Of a stretch of 64,000 nt of DNA, positions 32,492 to 46,122 are shown piece by piece. Position numbers and translations under genes: made by a program. Origin of the DNA: Byssothecium circinans (lineage: Eukaryota; Ascomycota; Dothideomycetes; Pleosporales; Massarinaceae); contig ML976997.1 of the NCBI GenBank assembly GCA_010015675.1, forward strand, positions 57,149-121,148, written 5' to 3'. The notes beneath the pieces were generated by a model. That model worked only from the letters and a program-made list of their open reading frames with translations, was not told the origin of the DNA and did not search any database. Within the stretch, counting starts at the first letter, position 1, and every line of letters begins with the position of its first letter.

Positions 32492-34198
32492 TTAATTGTG
32501 TGGCTGGTTCCGGCGTGTTGCGGTATCGGCTCGCACGCGGATTCGTGGTGGTTCTGGTGCGGGTGAGTCCCTCACTGCGGCGTCGTAAGTAGGGATAGGA
32601 GCCTCATTTTGTCGCTGGCTTTGCATCAAGGACGTGTTCTCTTCCCAGTATCCGAACTCGTGGCTTGCGGTACGGCTGAGATTCGGTGAACCCACGGGGC
32701 TTGTGTACTCGGGTGGAAGGTCGCCAGGTTGAAGAAAACCGAGACCATGGGTTGGACCGTGATGGTGTGGTGCCGAGGCTTCCGCACTGTTTCCTTCTCC
32801 AGCGTCATCATCGTGTGAGTCGACCAGACTAAGGGCGGCAAGCGAGATGTCCGTGGGACTTCTTTGTGGGCCGGGGCTCGTGGGTTGGTTTCTTCCAAGG
32901 CGCATCTGTTGACTGCTCGATCTTCCATGGCCGTAGCCTGAAGAGATGTAGTTTCCGGCCATTCCTTCACGGACACCGTCACGACCGCTATCGAGGAGAA
33001 TGGAGCCCTGTTCGCTTCCATAAGGTGGCGGAGGAGCCAGACTGCCGGTCATCGGTGCCAGGCCCCACTTCTTCACATTCGCCTCGATGAAGACGAATCC
33101 CATCTGGCCGAAGTTGACATGTACTTGGCAGGGTCCATTGGCTCCAACTGTGGGGAAGAAATTCTGTGTCTTCAGGCCATGTGCGACGTCGTCCAGCTTC
33201 TTTCCATTTCGGGTGTAGAACACCGTCCCGGTCCGAGGTCGGTATCCGACGCCGATGACGTCGCCTTGAACGTATGCAGGGCCATATGGAGTAGGTGTGA
33301 AGGGCTGGTTGTATCGTCGTGATCCATAGGACATGTATGCTATCGACGATTTGTGGTAGCCTGGCGAATATTAATCACAAATATCCAAGCTTTGGAAAAC
33401 GAACATACCGGGTAGCCTGAAGAGCGGATACGGCTTGGTGGTTACACCAATAGCTATGTTTGTAGCCTCCGGCTTTTCGTAAATCTTTGCCTCCCAGTAA
33501 TACACCTCGTTCTGCTTCGGAATTGGTAGGTTGCTCTGCACACTACATACCGAGTCGAAAAACTCAATTTCAGTCCGACCCTCAACGAAACAGTTTGCAA
33601 TCTCAAGCTCCGGCTCGAACTCCCACGCTGAAACACCCTTCTCTTGTATGGCCAAGAACTGTGATAAGGAAATGTCGGTTTGCGCGGATTCGGGCGGATT
33701 AGCCTGGATGAACGCTGCGACACGTCAGTCTACTATTTCAAATCGCGTCATATAGTTGCAGTCACACAGACGCAACAAACTTATGCGCATACCTTTAGCT
33801 CTCAGATACTCTGTTCGCTGCAGATCGTCCATCTCCTCCAGCGCCTCGGCCTCCTCTTTCGCAAACTGCTGCTCATCATCATACTCTCCAGGCCTCGTTA
33901 ACCGGTCCAGGAAGATGCGTCCCTGCTGTGTGTAACGGAAGTAGTAGACGATGGCGGCGATAACGAGCACGAAACCTGCCGCGCCCAACACCGAGAATAT
34001 GCCGATCATGATGCCTTTCGCAGTCGAGCCGAGGGTATCGTGAGCATCTATCCGCACGGGCTGGTTGTATGTGCGCTGGATGCCTTTGGGGGTCTCGAGC
34101 ACGATGGACGGCGGCGCCGTGGGCGGGCTGTTGGGGAGATACATCTTCGATAGTGTTGTTGAGGGCAGGGCCACCGGCTGGCCGCCCTGGCGGAACAT
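32492..34198 (-). CDS. ssh4: SSH4-like SPRY-domain adaptor of the Rsp5 ubiquitin ligase
   Basis: In yeast, Ssh4 and Ear1 are endosomal/vacuolar membrane proteins that present cargo to Rsp5 for ubiquitination and vacuolar sorting. Exons 34198-33793, 33714-33409 and 33360-32492 give 526 aa. One membrane segment (about 62-87, GIMIGIFSVLGAAGFVLVIAAIVYYF) is followed by an acidic helix (EEAEALEEMDDLQRTEYLRAK) and a B30.2/SPRY domain (about 150-310) including NEVYYWEAKIYE, IAIGVTTKPYPLFRLPGY, YVQGDVIGVGYRPRTGTVFYTRNGKKL and VHVNFGQMGFVFIEANVKKWGLAP. Two PPxY-type motifs, PPPY and PPEY, lie after it, as expected for WW-domain binding. The start is the first in-frame ATG; an additional upstream exon cannot be excluded. 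The last third is disordered and Ser/His-rich. Confidence 0.92.
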
Positions 34199-37100
34199 AT
34201 GAAGCGTGGATGTGATGTTGGAGGAGCGTGAAGAGTGTCGGCTGTCCAGAACGGGGGCAGTGACTGGCGCTGTTGCGCTCGTGCAGGTTGGAGTGGCCCG
34301 TATCCCGGCAGTGGATCCAGCGGGGACCGGTGACTGGTGGTGACGTACAGTGCGACGGCGGCGACAGGCAGTGCGGGCGGGGGAATAGCGATGCTGGCGA
34401 CGATATGGAGAAGCTTGTGAGTGCAAGCGTGGAGGGCGGCGAGATTGTCGCTGTGTCGAGGAATGCAGGTCAGGAGCAGTGGTGTAGTGATGGTGGAAGA
34501 CTGATGAGACATGCACTGCAGACGGTCGATGCCAAGGTCGGTGTGCTTGCCACCACCCGCTTGCGACGTGATGCGAGGCGATACCTTGTCGGCGGTCGGA
34601 ACGCTCAGCGCAGTCCGATCAGGGCGGGAGTGTCGCAGGTACCGGTAGAGGTACAGGACTTCAGCCTTTGCGGGGCGTGCACAGCTGCAGAGTGAGGCCT
34701 GGTTGACGCTCTCTTTGACCACTTCCAAGGATCCAGCGTTTGGATGCGCTAAGCATCCAGGCCTCCCTCCACTCCTCCACTCCTCCAACACTCGAATGCG
34801 CCTTTTCTAATCGCCAAATCACAGACCTTGCAGCAACACAAACAAACTTTTTCACTCTACTTGGAAGAGCGCGGTAGAAGGCGCAGTAGAAGACATTGAG
34901 AGAAGCACGTCCATCTGCCCGCCTACGCGTCCCGTCCAATCGGTCGCCACTCCTTGCAGTAAGCACCGCATTTCTGAAGCGTTGCGCAAGAGATGAAACG
35001 CCAGAGCTGAGGCGCTGCAAAGCGGCTGTGCGGAGTCGCTTCAGGGGCGCTTTGCTATGAATAGCCGTAATTCGCTGTGTGTTTGCATGTTTAATGAGGC
35101 GCCTCAGGATGCAGCTTCCAGCAAGGGAAGTCGTTCGTTTTCTTGGTGTTGCTAGGGAATCTCAACTCGGCCATCTTTACAAGACTGCGGTGCACTCGGG
35201 AATGGACTATATTTCCGATCTGCAGTGTCATCGGGTATTTGACGTTTGACATTTGTCCGGCGTTGCGCCAGCATGATGCAGGTTGCAATGCTCCGAGATC
35301 CTTAAAGTCTAGACATTATGCTCAGGTCACACTTCACTCCAACAAACTCCCAGCCCTACGCAGTAGAGTACTGACAATATTACAGTATTTCAATATCAAT
35401 ATTGCAATTGAATACAACTACTTTAATAACTCTCATCATGAGAACCGTCATTTTTCAAACCATACCTTCCAACGGCATCCTATAATCAGTCGCCTACCTT
35501 CCCTTTGGCTTTCGCAAAGGGAGACAAGCCGCCACTTAAGCGTGAATATTCTACATGTTGGAAACATTTTCATGTGAATTGAGCCATAATGATGTGGATG
35601 AAATTCACCAATTCGAACAAGAAACTCGATGTCGTCGCGCTATCAAACACAGGTGGAAGCCGTGGGGTTTTTTTTAGCGCGGTAAAGGTAAGTCTAGCCC
35701 GGTGTCAGCAGATGTACAGCACTGCAGCAGAGCCTTGGGAACACTTCCAAACTCAGGGTTGTGAAAAGAGCATCCAGACTTTTACACATGTTAAACTTAA
35801 ACTATCCCCGTAAAGTCATCTTTTGCGATGGGTCGTCTGGAGTCGATGGCTAGGACGGTTATTGCGAGACTGGAGTGGAGGAGGTAATAGTCCACGATCA
35901 CTGGTGCATGTCCAGAACATTGATACCAAGGCCGTAGATAAGTTCAGGCAGTATGAGTTGTTAGTGTGGGTACAGTCGTATATATTCATCGTTTGGTCGA
36001 AAACGGGGTCGAACATTGTGTCGAGCTAAGGCGATACTTGGGGTGATGCTTAGGTAAGACGTCCCAACATCAACCAAGTGAGGCCAGGTGCATGTATAGG
36101 TCTTAAGTGTCAGCGAGAATGCCTTGAAAGTCTACGACTGCTCGTATCTATCTTGCGATGATGGTTAGCACACTCCTGTCCGTCGTCTTGTGCAGAGATG
36201 TATCAGTGCAAGGGTGGATCATGAAGTGAATTTCATCACTGATTCCCGATGTAATTTTGGTTTGAGCGAAAATCAAGAGTCAGCTGGAGCAGTCCCCAAA
36301 CATGGTGGTGTAGTCGCGGGAGCGTCCCACACGCATTGCTACTTTCTGGGGACAGGAATTCTCGGGCAATGAAGGGACGAACTGATCCGGATTTGGGCAC
36401 ATTCAGAATCCTGACGTGATATTATGAACTTCCTAGTGTGCTGTCTATTTGTGCCTCCGGCATCGAGCGGGACGAAGCGCAGTGAAACCAAGGAATCGCA
36501 GGCTCGCTGAACAAGCCGAAGATTTTGCACAAACCCGGCCAGTGCGACTATATGAGTCGCGGTAGGTTTCCTGGCCGGGAAGACATTTGCTGAGCATGCC
36601 TGTTGCGTGAATCAAGGATGTTAGCAGGACTGAGCAACAGAAGCCTCGCCAACTGGAGGCTTTGTGATACCCCTCGATACAAATTCGCCCATGGTTTTCA
36701 GGGTTGAACTGGCCGGTGTAACCGCAATATCGGGCAAATGCAGTGCAGTATGCATGATTGACCACGTATGTTCCGGAGAAAGGTGGACGTGACTGTAGAG
36801 AATTTCATGATCGTGATTTGAGCGTGAAGTTGAAGGAGGGGTATCACAGGACAGCCTTGTCATCACAGTTCTCCAAGATCAGTGGTGTCTGGCATTTCTG
36901 AAGTTAGGGGCAACGCAGAGATGGTACGGACGATCTGACCAGATGAGAAGTGGGCGACTTGTGGATGTGTGAATGGAATCTCAACCGCTGTGTGCGCAAC
37001 CTGCACGTCAACCAGACAGTCAGTGACCATCTGACGAGAGAGTGGGTCCGCGGACGTTCTTCTGATAGCGCTTTCAGCTGTGCAACGTTTCGTCGTATGG

Positions 37101-38862
37101 TGACGAGGAGGTATGTGAGCGACTTGGGAGCTAGGCGAACGGGTATAGTGCTTGAGTAGGAGGCGGCGAAAGAGGCGAGAGAGCTCTATTAGATTTCGCA
37201 TACTTGCCAGAGGAAATGAGTCCGCCACTCGAAAGGAGCTTGCACCTGACAGTCACTCCGGACGGGGAGACGTCATCCTACACAGAAAGGACACCGGCGA
37301 TGATAGAGAGGGGGATGATGGAGAGTGCCTGCATCTGTCATGTCACTCGCCTGGAAGAGGTGTGATACTGGTGGGAGCAGGTGCCATCGCTGTTCCTGCC
37401 AAGCGTGATTCGGCATAGGCAAGCGGAAGTGATGAAGGGCAGTCGCACGCAAGGTTGAAGCACAAGGGAAGGCAGGAAGAATGTTCCAGGCTGTTACCAG
37501 GTGACGGTTCTTCCAGGGTTGTCCAAAGTCTTGATGCTGTGTAGGCGCTTGGTGAATGGGAGGTCATCTCATGATCAACCTCTTCTTGAGCATTCCTGTT
37601 TGTTTGAAGGCTGAATGGAAATGTCAAATGTATGCTACTTCCTAAGCTGGGCCTGGGGGAAGTGGGCGAATAGATCGAAGGGAGAGTGGAAAGCGAGCTG
37701 TCCATAGCCCTGGAGGTGTGCTGCTCGCATGCCATCTCTTTCACGATTGGCCCAACCTTGAAAGCCTTCTGATTCTACCTCTCACCGCTTCCCATGGCGC
37801 TCATTAGGAGTCTCACGCTCCCTCAGTGGGCGATGTCATCCTATCTCTTCGTCCTTTCCAAGGTCGCTTCCCTATCAACATCCATGAGACGACCACCCAC
37901 GTGTAGCGGTGCTTTACCCGCCGGAATCCGCTTTGAAAGGTGCATTCTATGGCACCGCCCAGCAGACGCCATGGCCACACCGGCTATGTTGGTCGTCCTC
38001 CTTTGCTTTGACGACCTGTGGACGCGCCGTCACGGCTGAAGCGAGTTTAGATGTCTGGGCCGGAAAGTGCCTTGAGAGGACGACAGGCGTACATGCGCAG
38101 TGGAACGAACATGTGAGTTCGAAAGGCCTGGCGCTCCTGCCATAGACGTGAGGGCCGTGGGATGCGACAAACAATGCAGTGGTGAAGTGAGGACCTGTCG
38201 TCGCAGGCCTGGACATGACGCCCTCTGCGCTATCCTTCATCATGACTAAAGCGGCCCATCGATCTCGTGTGATCCGGAGCGGGCGACAACCCACCTCAGC
38301 AATCTTTGCCCTGGTATTTTCCCACAGCACTGCAGAACTTCTCCCCTCCTGCCTCCGCCACCGCCTGCAAGACTGCAAAGCTCGCCCGGACGGCTTGTCC
38401 CCCTCCACGTAGTCGCACCGCAGCCCCGTCGTTCTTTGTGTGGCCGATACAGAACGCTGGATTCAGGGCCGTAACCTTGCCTGCACCTAGCCGCGCCCCC
38501 GCGTCATTCACCAAGCAAACGTCTGCTCTGCGCACGCCAAAAATTTAGACAACCGCGCATTTGTAGAACGGAGAAAATGATTGTGATCTCGTAGGGCGCA
38601 CCGAGAACGCGAGCTGGTACGTCGCCTCGCCTGCTTCAATTCCTCCTATAGCTTCGCCATGCGCTTTGGGCTAACCATGTATTGCACCAGCAGACCAAGC
38701 TTAAGCCCTCGCCACGGCCGACCACCCTCCGACTCCCCTCGCAGTCGCTGATACTCCTTCTCCGGCCTCTAGCTGCGCCTATCGAACCGTTAATCGCGGC
38801 TGCCCTCCTCTCCCACCCCCCCGCACTCAAAACCAGCACACATCACCCCCACACAGCCCACC
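34199..38862. other. Long region without a recognisable gene (4.7 kb)
   Basis: Divergent upstream space of SSH4 (-) and transportin (+). Minus-strand open frames of 121-153 codons at 36863-37228, 37343-37744 and 37947-38408 show no family motifs or convincing splice links. The GC content is ordinary, so this is not an AT-rich repeat-decayed block. It may hold long leaders, non-coding RNA or an unrecognised gene. Confidence 0.5.
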
Positions 38863-41800
38863 ATGTCGTGGGAACCGCAGGAAGAGCCTTTGCGGCAACT
38901 GGCGCAGTGTTTGCGGGACACCGTCAGTGCCCGGGACCCAAATGCGCGCGCAAATGCCGAAATAGTCAGTTTCTCGAGTTTGACATCTCCTCGGATAGTG
39001 CTGACGTCTCGCCTGTGTACAGATGCTCAAATCGGCCAAGAGTTCGCCTGATATCGACAAGTACCTAGCATATGTCTCCTCCAGCAGCCAGCCTCCGCCA
39101 GCTGTCAACATGGATGCAGCTAGTTACTCTCAAGCTCGCGCTGCCGCTGCCATGATGCTCAAAAACAACATTAAGCTGTCATACAAGACCATACCGGACA
39201 CGTCAAAAGCTTACATACGATCCATAGTACTTGTCGGCCTCCACGACTCCAATTCACAAATGCGAGGCTATACGGGCAACGTCATCGCAGAGCTTGTACG
39301 GCAAGGCGGTATCATGGGATGGCCGCAGGTACTCTCCGACCTGATTGCCTTGATCAGCAACTCGGACGGAAATGCTACCCCACAGGCTCAAGAGGGTGCT
39401 ATGGGTGCGCTACTGAAGATTTGCGAAGACAATAAAAAGACCATGGACAAGGACTACCAAGGCCAACGGCCTCTCGGCTTCTTGTTTCCCAAACTCCTGG
39501 AATTTACAACCAGTGCTCTGCCAAAAGTACGCTCCGACGCCCTCTCCGCCATCAACATATTCATACCGGACAAGACTCAGTCTGTCGTGGCGAATGTAGA
39601 TGCATTGTTGGGGCAACTTTTTCAGCTAGCATCAGACCCGAGCGATGAAGTGCGGAAACACGTATGTCGCTCATTCGTCCACATCGCAGACATGGCGCCA
39701 GACAAGATTGTGCCCCATATGCAGGGCCTAGTCGACTACATGGTAACACAACAACGTAATGTTGAGAACGCGGAGCTTGCCCTGGACGCCGCGGAGTTTT
39801 GGTTATGCGTTGGCGAGGATGACAAAATGCGGGATCATCTTGGCCCTTACCTTGCGAAAATTGTACCAGTGTTGCTGGAGAGCATGGTGTACAGCGAGGA
39901 CGACGTGTTACGATTGGAGGGCGAAAAAGAGGACGCCGAGCTCGATGATCGGGACCAGGACATTAAGCCCAACTTCGCGACCAGCAAATCAGCCAGGCTA
40001 ACCAACACAAACGGGGGTGATACCTCAAATGCCAACGGTGCAGGGAACACAATTGACGACAATCTAAGCGACGGTGAGATAGAAGATTTCGACGATGATG
40101 ACGACGATTCGACTGGCAACGACCCAGAGGACCAGTGGAATCTTAGAAAATGTTCTGCTGCTGCTTTGGATGTTCTCGCGTCCGTGTTCCATGAGCCCGT
40201 CTTCCGAGCTACTCTCCCATATCTGACAGAGAATCTCAGCCATGCGGAATGGCCGAATCGAGAAGCAGCTGTCCTAGCCCTTGGTGCCATAGCTGATGGG
40301 TGTATGCCCGCGGTCGAACCACATCTACCAATGTTGACACCATATATGATCACGCTGCTAAGTGATCCTGAGCCCGTCGTCCGCCAGATAACTTGCTGGT
40401 CGCTTGGCCGGTACTCAGGGTGGGCATCGCACTTGGATTCGAATGGCCAGCAGCAATTCTTCGTGCCGATGATGGACGGGATACTGCAAAAAATGCTAGA
40501 CAACAACAAGCGAGTCCAGGAAGCAGCGGCTTCAGCTTTTGCAAATCTCGAGGAGAAAGCGAACAGGCAGTTAATCGGCTACTGCACAATCATCGTCCGA
40601 CAATTTGTCGAATGTTTCGCAAAGTACAAGGATCGAAACATGTTCATCCTCTACGACTGCGTTCAGACACTCGCAGAACATGTCGGCCCGGCACTCGCCG
40701 ACCCTGAGCTTGTTAGCATCCTCATGCCTGCGCTTATACAGAGATGGAACAAGGTATCGGATCAATCACGCGAGATGTTTCCGCTTCTCGAATGCTTGTC
40801 CTATGTCGCAACTGCCTTGGGTCTAGCTTTCCAACCCTACGCTCGTGGTATCTTCACTAGGTGTATAAATATCGTCCACCGCAATCTTGAAGAATCTGTA
40901 CTCGCTGGCAGTAATCCCGGCCTTGAGGTGCCTGACAAGGACTTTCTAGTCACCAGCCTAGATCTGATCAGCGCGATTATACAGGCTCTTGATCTGCCCT
41001 CAAGTGCCGAATTAGTTGCCAGCGCACCACGCTTCTTCGACTTGTTGGCCCTGTGCATGAAGGACACCAACAACGATGTTCGACAGTCTGCGTATGCACT
41101 CCTCGGAGACTGTGCGATATACGTATTTGGGCAGCTGCAACCTTGTCTCCCAGCTATTCTGGAGATCTTGATCGGGCAGCTGGAACTCTCCCAAGTCATG
41201 ATCGATGGGAAGGAAACTGGCTACTCTGTCATTAACAATGCTTGCTGGTCGGTGGGCGAGATTGCAATGCGGCAAAAGGAGGGGATGCAACCATATGTCG
41301 AGCGCCTGCTTCAAAAGCTCGCAACGATATTGTTCAACGAAAAGGTTCCAGAGTCGCTCAACGAGAACGCTGCCATCGCCCTCGGAAGGTTAGGTCTCGG
41401 CTGCTCTCAGTACCTCGCGCCGCATCTCGCACAAATTGCACCCCCTTTTCTTCGATCAATCCGGAACGTCTTCTGGACAGACGAGAAGGGCCATGCTCTC
41501 ACCGGATTTATGAACGTCATCCTTGCCAACCCACCTGCGATGGAGCAGAGCCTCCTGGACTTCTTCAACGAGATGGCAGGTGCTGACTCCAGCGTCGTAA
41601 AGGGTCCTGGCGTGGACCACGAGGCGCTCCGGGAGACGTTTCAAAAGGTAAGTAGTTTGGCATCACTTTTGCAGACGCGGACATGAGGCTAATAGGTTTG
41701 GCAGGTCATTCAGCAATACAAGGGTATGATACCCGACTTCGATGGCTTTCTTCAGAACCTTCCACAGCGCGGCAAGTTTCATGAGCTGTACGGCGTCTGA
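38863..41800 (+). CDS. kap104: Transportin / karyopherin beta-2 (Kap104)
   Basis: Nuclear import receptor for PY-NLS cargo such as mRNA-binding proteins. Exons 38863-38964, 39023-41647 and 41705-41800 give 940 aa, the standard length. It begins MSWEPQEEPLRQLAQCLRDT and consists of HEAT repeats, e.g. MRGYTGNVIAELVRQGGIMGWPQVL (Ran-binding N-terminal part) and EWPNREAAVLALGAIADGC in the middle. The acidic loop that releases cargo on RanGTP binding is present (about 340-375, ending in IEDFDDDDDDSTGNDPEDQWN). The C terminus ends QYKGMIPDFDGFLQNLPQRGKFHELYGV, diagnostic for this karyopherin. The first donor is GTCAGT; if the last intron is retained the protein ends 43 nt later. Confidence 0.96.
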
Positions 41801-44800
41801 ATACGACCGACTATTCTTTTCACACCCGGAGCCGCAGGCGTTGGATCTACGTGGGCGCAAACCTGAGCTGTAGCAAGTGAAAGACGACGACGGAAAGACG
41901 GTTGGATGGTGGGCTTTTCGGACACCGTGGGAGGGCGAACAGAAAAGAGAAAATCCAGGGGCTGGGTGCACCTGCAGTATGAGGTGGGCATTACGATCTA
42001 GCAGAGGGTATATGGGATGGATGGAGCGGGGATCGGCATATACGTATAGACATCTCAGCAAAGGTCTTTTCCATACGGTGAGGTTTCACCCCACGGAGAG
42101 AGACACGACGATCTCTGCGTGGGCTTTGGATCATCGTACCATTTCTTCTCTTCACTGACCAAAGCAAGTGTGCTATTCACCAACCTCCGACAGACATTTC
42201 CCCGGCGTTCGTTCATATGTTACTAGCGCTGGGTCGTGCCACACAACAACCACAAGCACCTAGTTCTAAGTTGCGATTTTTTGCCCCAGATGATACATAG
42301 TAGTAGATAGTCTAGCGTTACATTCATCAAGCGATATTCAGTTATGGCGGGTTGCTACTGTTTTTAGATTTATCTTTCTCACGCACATGCATCTGTATTG
42401 ACCACGTGTGGCGTGCATGCAGGTGCAGTGCGGATGTGGTGCTACTCGTTGCCGTCCGTATAGCATGTCCGATCATCGTATAGCGGGTAGGCAGGTAGCT
42501 GTATGGTCATGAACCAGCCCATCACTGACGCACGCAGCGGGAGGCGTAGGCACACTAACTCCTTCAACGTCCATGACAACGTCAATGATAACGATAAACG
42601 TCGAAGACGCACCGCGGAAAGAGGCGTTTTGCCAAAAGGATAAGCTTCGCTCGCTCTCTTCGTATCGCACCGGTATCAGTATCGAGTGGGCTCTCCCTCC
42701 TCCGTTTCTACTATCCGAAGCGAGAAAAGAAAGCAAGTGCATATACACACACATACCACACCTACGGTTTACAGTGAATAGTGAGGGGTATTGATATTTG
42801 ACGGCCCATATGCACGCCATGTTCTAGACCATGAGGGGCGAACGCGGAGGGACTTGATCATTTGCATGGCATGACAGGGCCTTGACATCGGAGATGTGAA
42901 GGGTTCCGGTACATACGAAGGGTAATGAAATGCGCTATGTATACACGCAAATCGGCAGTCTTGCATTGCATGTACTGTAGCGTGTGGCATGTGGCATGTG
43001 CAGGTAAGCGTGTATAGATGCGTGGGTTGGACATGGAGACGGATGCCCTTGTCATTGGGACACAGATCTGGGACCTTGCATTTCAGCTCTGGGCTATAAA
43101 AAGGGTTGGTTCCGGAGCTGGAGGTGGGGGTGGAGTGGATTGTGGAAGGGGGGAGGGGAGGTGGAGTTTAAGAGGCGTCTGTGCGGGTTGGGGTGAGAAG
43201 AGGAGGCGCGAACGTGAGGCCGAAAGGACCTGGATGTGGTGGGACGCCAGCCCCGAGATTCACGATATGTGATCGCAGTTGCATTGTGGACATGAGGCTG
43301 GGAGAAGTAGGTACATGATGCAGGGGAAGAAAGGCTGTGGGAAATTCGAAGCCGTTTCGAAGAGCGAGAGTAAACCGAGCTGCAAGCCCAAAGGGTGAAG
43401 ATCAATTCAATCCAATTCAACTCAATTCAACTCGACTCAGTCCTGCACAGAGATATTAGCATAAACGTACCGTACCGTACCGAAGCCATCTCAAAAGCAC
43501 GCATGGCACGTCATGCTATCACAGTTCCGTTAGCTTCCAGATGGAGAAGATCGGAGGTGAAGCTTCAGCTTGCGCTCGTGTGTGGTGGGTCCGCTTAGTG
43601 CTGCTGTGTCGCCTACCCACGTTCACAGTGCACACTGACCGGTGCGGCGGGTAACAACCGTGACACTATGAATAAGTCAGGTCGGCGACCTGAGCCTGGC
43701 TGGGGCTGGTGAAGAGAGACTGTGCACATGTCAGTGTCACCTGTAGGCCGTGGGACGGGGGAATTTGTGAAGGCGCCGTGGCTTGCGGGCTTGCAGGCTG
43801 GTCGAACGGTTGTTAAGTTCGTGCGGTGCTGGAGGACTGGAAGGGGAAGGGCTCGCGAGGGCTGGACGTTGAATTGATTGACCTTCTTACCGGCTTGGCG
43901 CCATGTTTTATCGTTATGTATTGCTTGCGCAGAGCAGCCGTCAGCAGCAGCACATTGGGGCCACTCTCGGGTCTCATGTGGATGAGGTTTCTCGGCTACC
44001 CATGTCCAGTCAACTTCCAAGTGAGATGCAAGCAAGGGTTCCCCAGCGGAAAGATCAAGCTTAAAAGAGTTTATTTCTAAAATTAAACCCCTGGGGGCCC
44101 GCTCGGCAGGCAGCGCAGCGAACCGGTGACGCTTGTTTCTGTGTGGGACGGTGGACGTGTGGAAGTGGACTCTCATATCTAGGCCGTTGCAGCGCGCCTG
44201 CAAATTCAATACATAATTGAATGCTCTCTTCGCTTGAACCTGCTTCTGGAACTGGACTTGCTGGCCATGATGCCGCCTGCGACCTGCGAGCGACCGCGGC
44301 TGTCCGTCAGTCTCGTACCTCGTGTCTTTTGCTTCTTTCTGCCGTTGCCGTTGTGGTTGTGCTGTGCATCAAACGCATGGCTTTTGTGGTCGCCGTCCGA
44401 CACGATACGACACCTCACAGGCGGAGGGACGAACCCACGGCGGCAGCCCTACGTCTCGTCTCGCAGTGGGACCGGCTGCCACACCTCGCCAGATTTCACT
44501 ATCCTGTCTGTGATCACTGATCAGGTGGGATTAGGCCGCCCTCGCCCGCATTCGCGTAGACCCGACCCTCGTCCTCTTCTGCGTCAACAATTAACAGATG
44601 TGCAGCGACGACAGCTTCGTCTACGGCTCTATTGACTATTTAGCCTCATGTACCTACTTAGAGACGGGAGACGGGTTCAGGATAGGAGCCGGAGCGGCAG
44701 TCATCACCGTGGCACCGAGTACGGCAGCGCGAAGGAGATGAGTGATGAGTGAATCTGAATCTGAAGCTGATGAGTGGGGCTATTTTTGGCACCAGCGATG

Positions 44801-46122
44801 CAGCGGTAGTGGACCCCAGTCGCGCCAGCCCTAAGCGATGATTTGGTGGTGCAGACTCTCACCTCTCATCTCCCCCACCCCATTCCATCGCATATCGTGA
44901 ATAATGCCCTCTTCTCTTGCCCCAACACTGAACAAGCCCGTTGCCTGCGAGCTGACCCCGACCTGTCTTGATCTTGTCTTGTCTTGCCGGGCCACCACCC
45001 ACCCAGACGTTTGCACCTACGGAGGACCAGAGCTCGCCGTCTCGCGGTGGCGTCGCTGCCCGGCGCCCAAAACGTCGCAGCATGCCAGAGCACCAGCCAG
45101 TGCCAAGACTACCTCGCAGGGGCCGCTCCTCCAAGGCCGGCGCCTCGATGTCGTTCGCAACACTCCACTGGCAACACCCCAAGCCTGGGGCTGCTACTGT
45201 CTGTCAGTCGGCCCACGGGTACGTCAGGTTCGCTCAGGCCACCCCAGCGCTGCAGCGCCAAGCTTCCACTGTGCACTGTCTCGACTCCCCCCCATGCGGC
45301 CTGGCGGGAAACAGAGCGCTGGAGCCTGTCAGGCCCGTCACCCTGTCGACGCCGAGGGGTCCATGGGCCTGGATAGAGCTTGTCAGTCCCCACGGGAGTT
45401 ACACCGGGGGCCAACATGAGCCAGACGAATCACTCTAGTCAACTCACTCCATCACCAACAGTGCGCTTCGCTCCGCCCTAACCCCTTCCGTCCAGCCATC
45501 GACCGGCCGCCTGCTGCCCCCAGCACCAAAATGCAGATGCCCCCTCGTGGCCACGCTACTAATTGTGGGCGTCTTCTTCCCGCATCACTGACAGGGCTCC
45601 CTGACGTCTGTCTCTGCACTCAAGCACAAGTCACTCTGCTGCTGTCTCCTCTCGACTGTAGCCTTGTCCGGATCCCGCATAGGCCAGCTGCAGGGGCTCT
45701 CCCATACTCTCTTTTTGCCAGATCCGCCCGTCACCCTCGTCTATAGCTCTGGTGCCTGTCGTTCTGTCGGAGTGACTCGAGCAACTGTGTGTCAATACTC
45801 AATTCAGCCCATGCGTAATCTCCCCGATCCGCCCTCCACCAGACCTTATATACATATCCCAAACATCCTCAAACCGTCCATCAGCCTCCAAACATCTCCG
45901 CCCTGTTCGTCATCGCAACCCGCCCCCGACCAGCTCGCTTTCCTCACCTACGAAGATCTGCGGCCCGCATAAACTCAGCCTCCCCCACCTGCTTCTCTCT
46001 GTCAATCTTGCCTAACACCAGAGACCTCTCGACAACAGTCTGCTTACCACGTCCTTACTCAACACTACCACATCGACTCATCTTGGACGTCGCCAAAGGA
46101 TCACTACTGTCCCGTTGTTGCA
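41801..46122. other. Long upstream region of the Zn2Cys6 regulator (4.3 kb)
   Basis: No gene recognised on either strand. G-rich and C-rich tracts (about 43120-43200, 44860-45480), several short ATG-initiated frames and the 10-bp repeat at 43403. Such length is common ahead of fungal regulatory genes with long leaders. Confidence 0.45.
43403..43432. repeat. 10-bp tandem repeat, three copies
   Basis: CAATTCAATC, CAATTCAACT, CAATTCAACT in a row, followed by a decayed fourth unit. Confidence 0.7.

Noticed and set aside
34048..34791. 247-codon minus-strand frame overlapping SSH4.
   Set aside because: It is the shifted frame of the SSH4 first exon and leader, extremely Arg/Pro/Ser-rich without motifs.
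43613..44209. 198-codon minus-strand frame in the regulator's upstream region.
   Set aside because: No recognisable motifs or domain-like segments; probably chance in GC-rich DNA.
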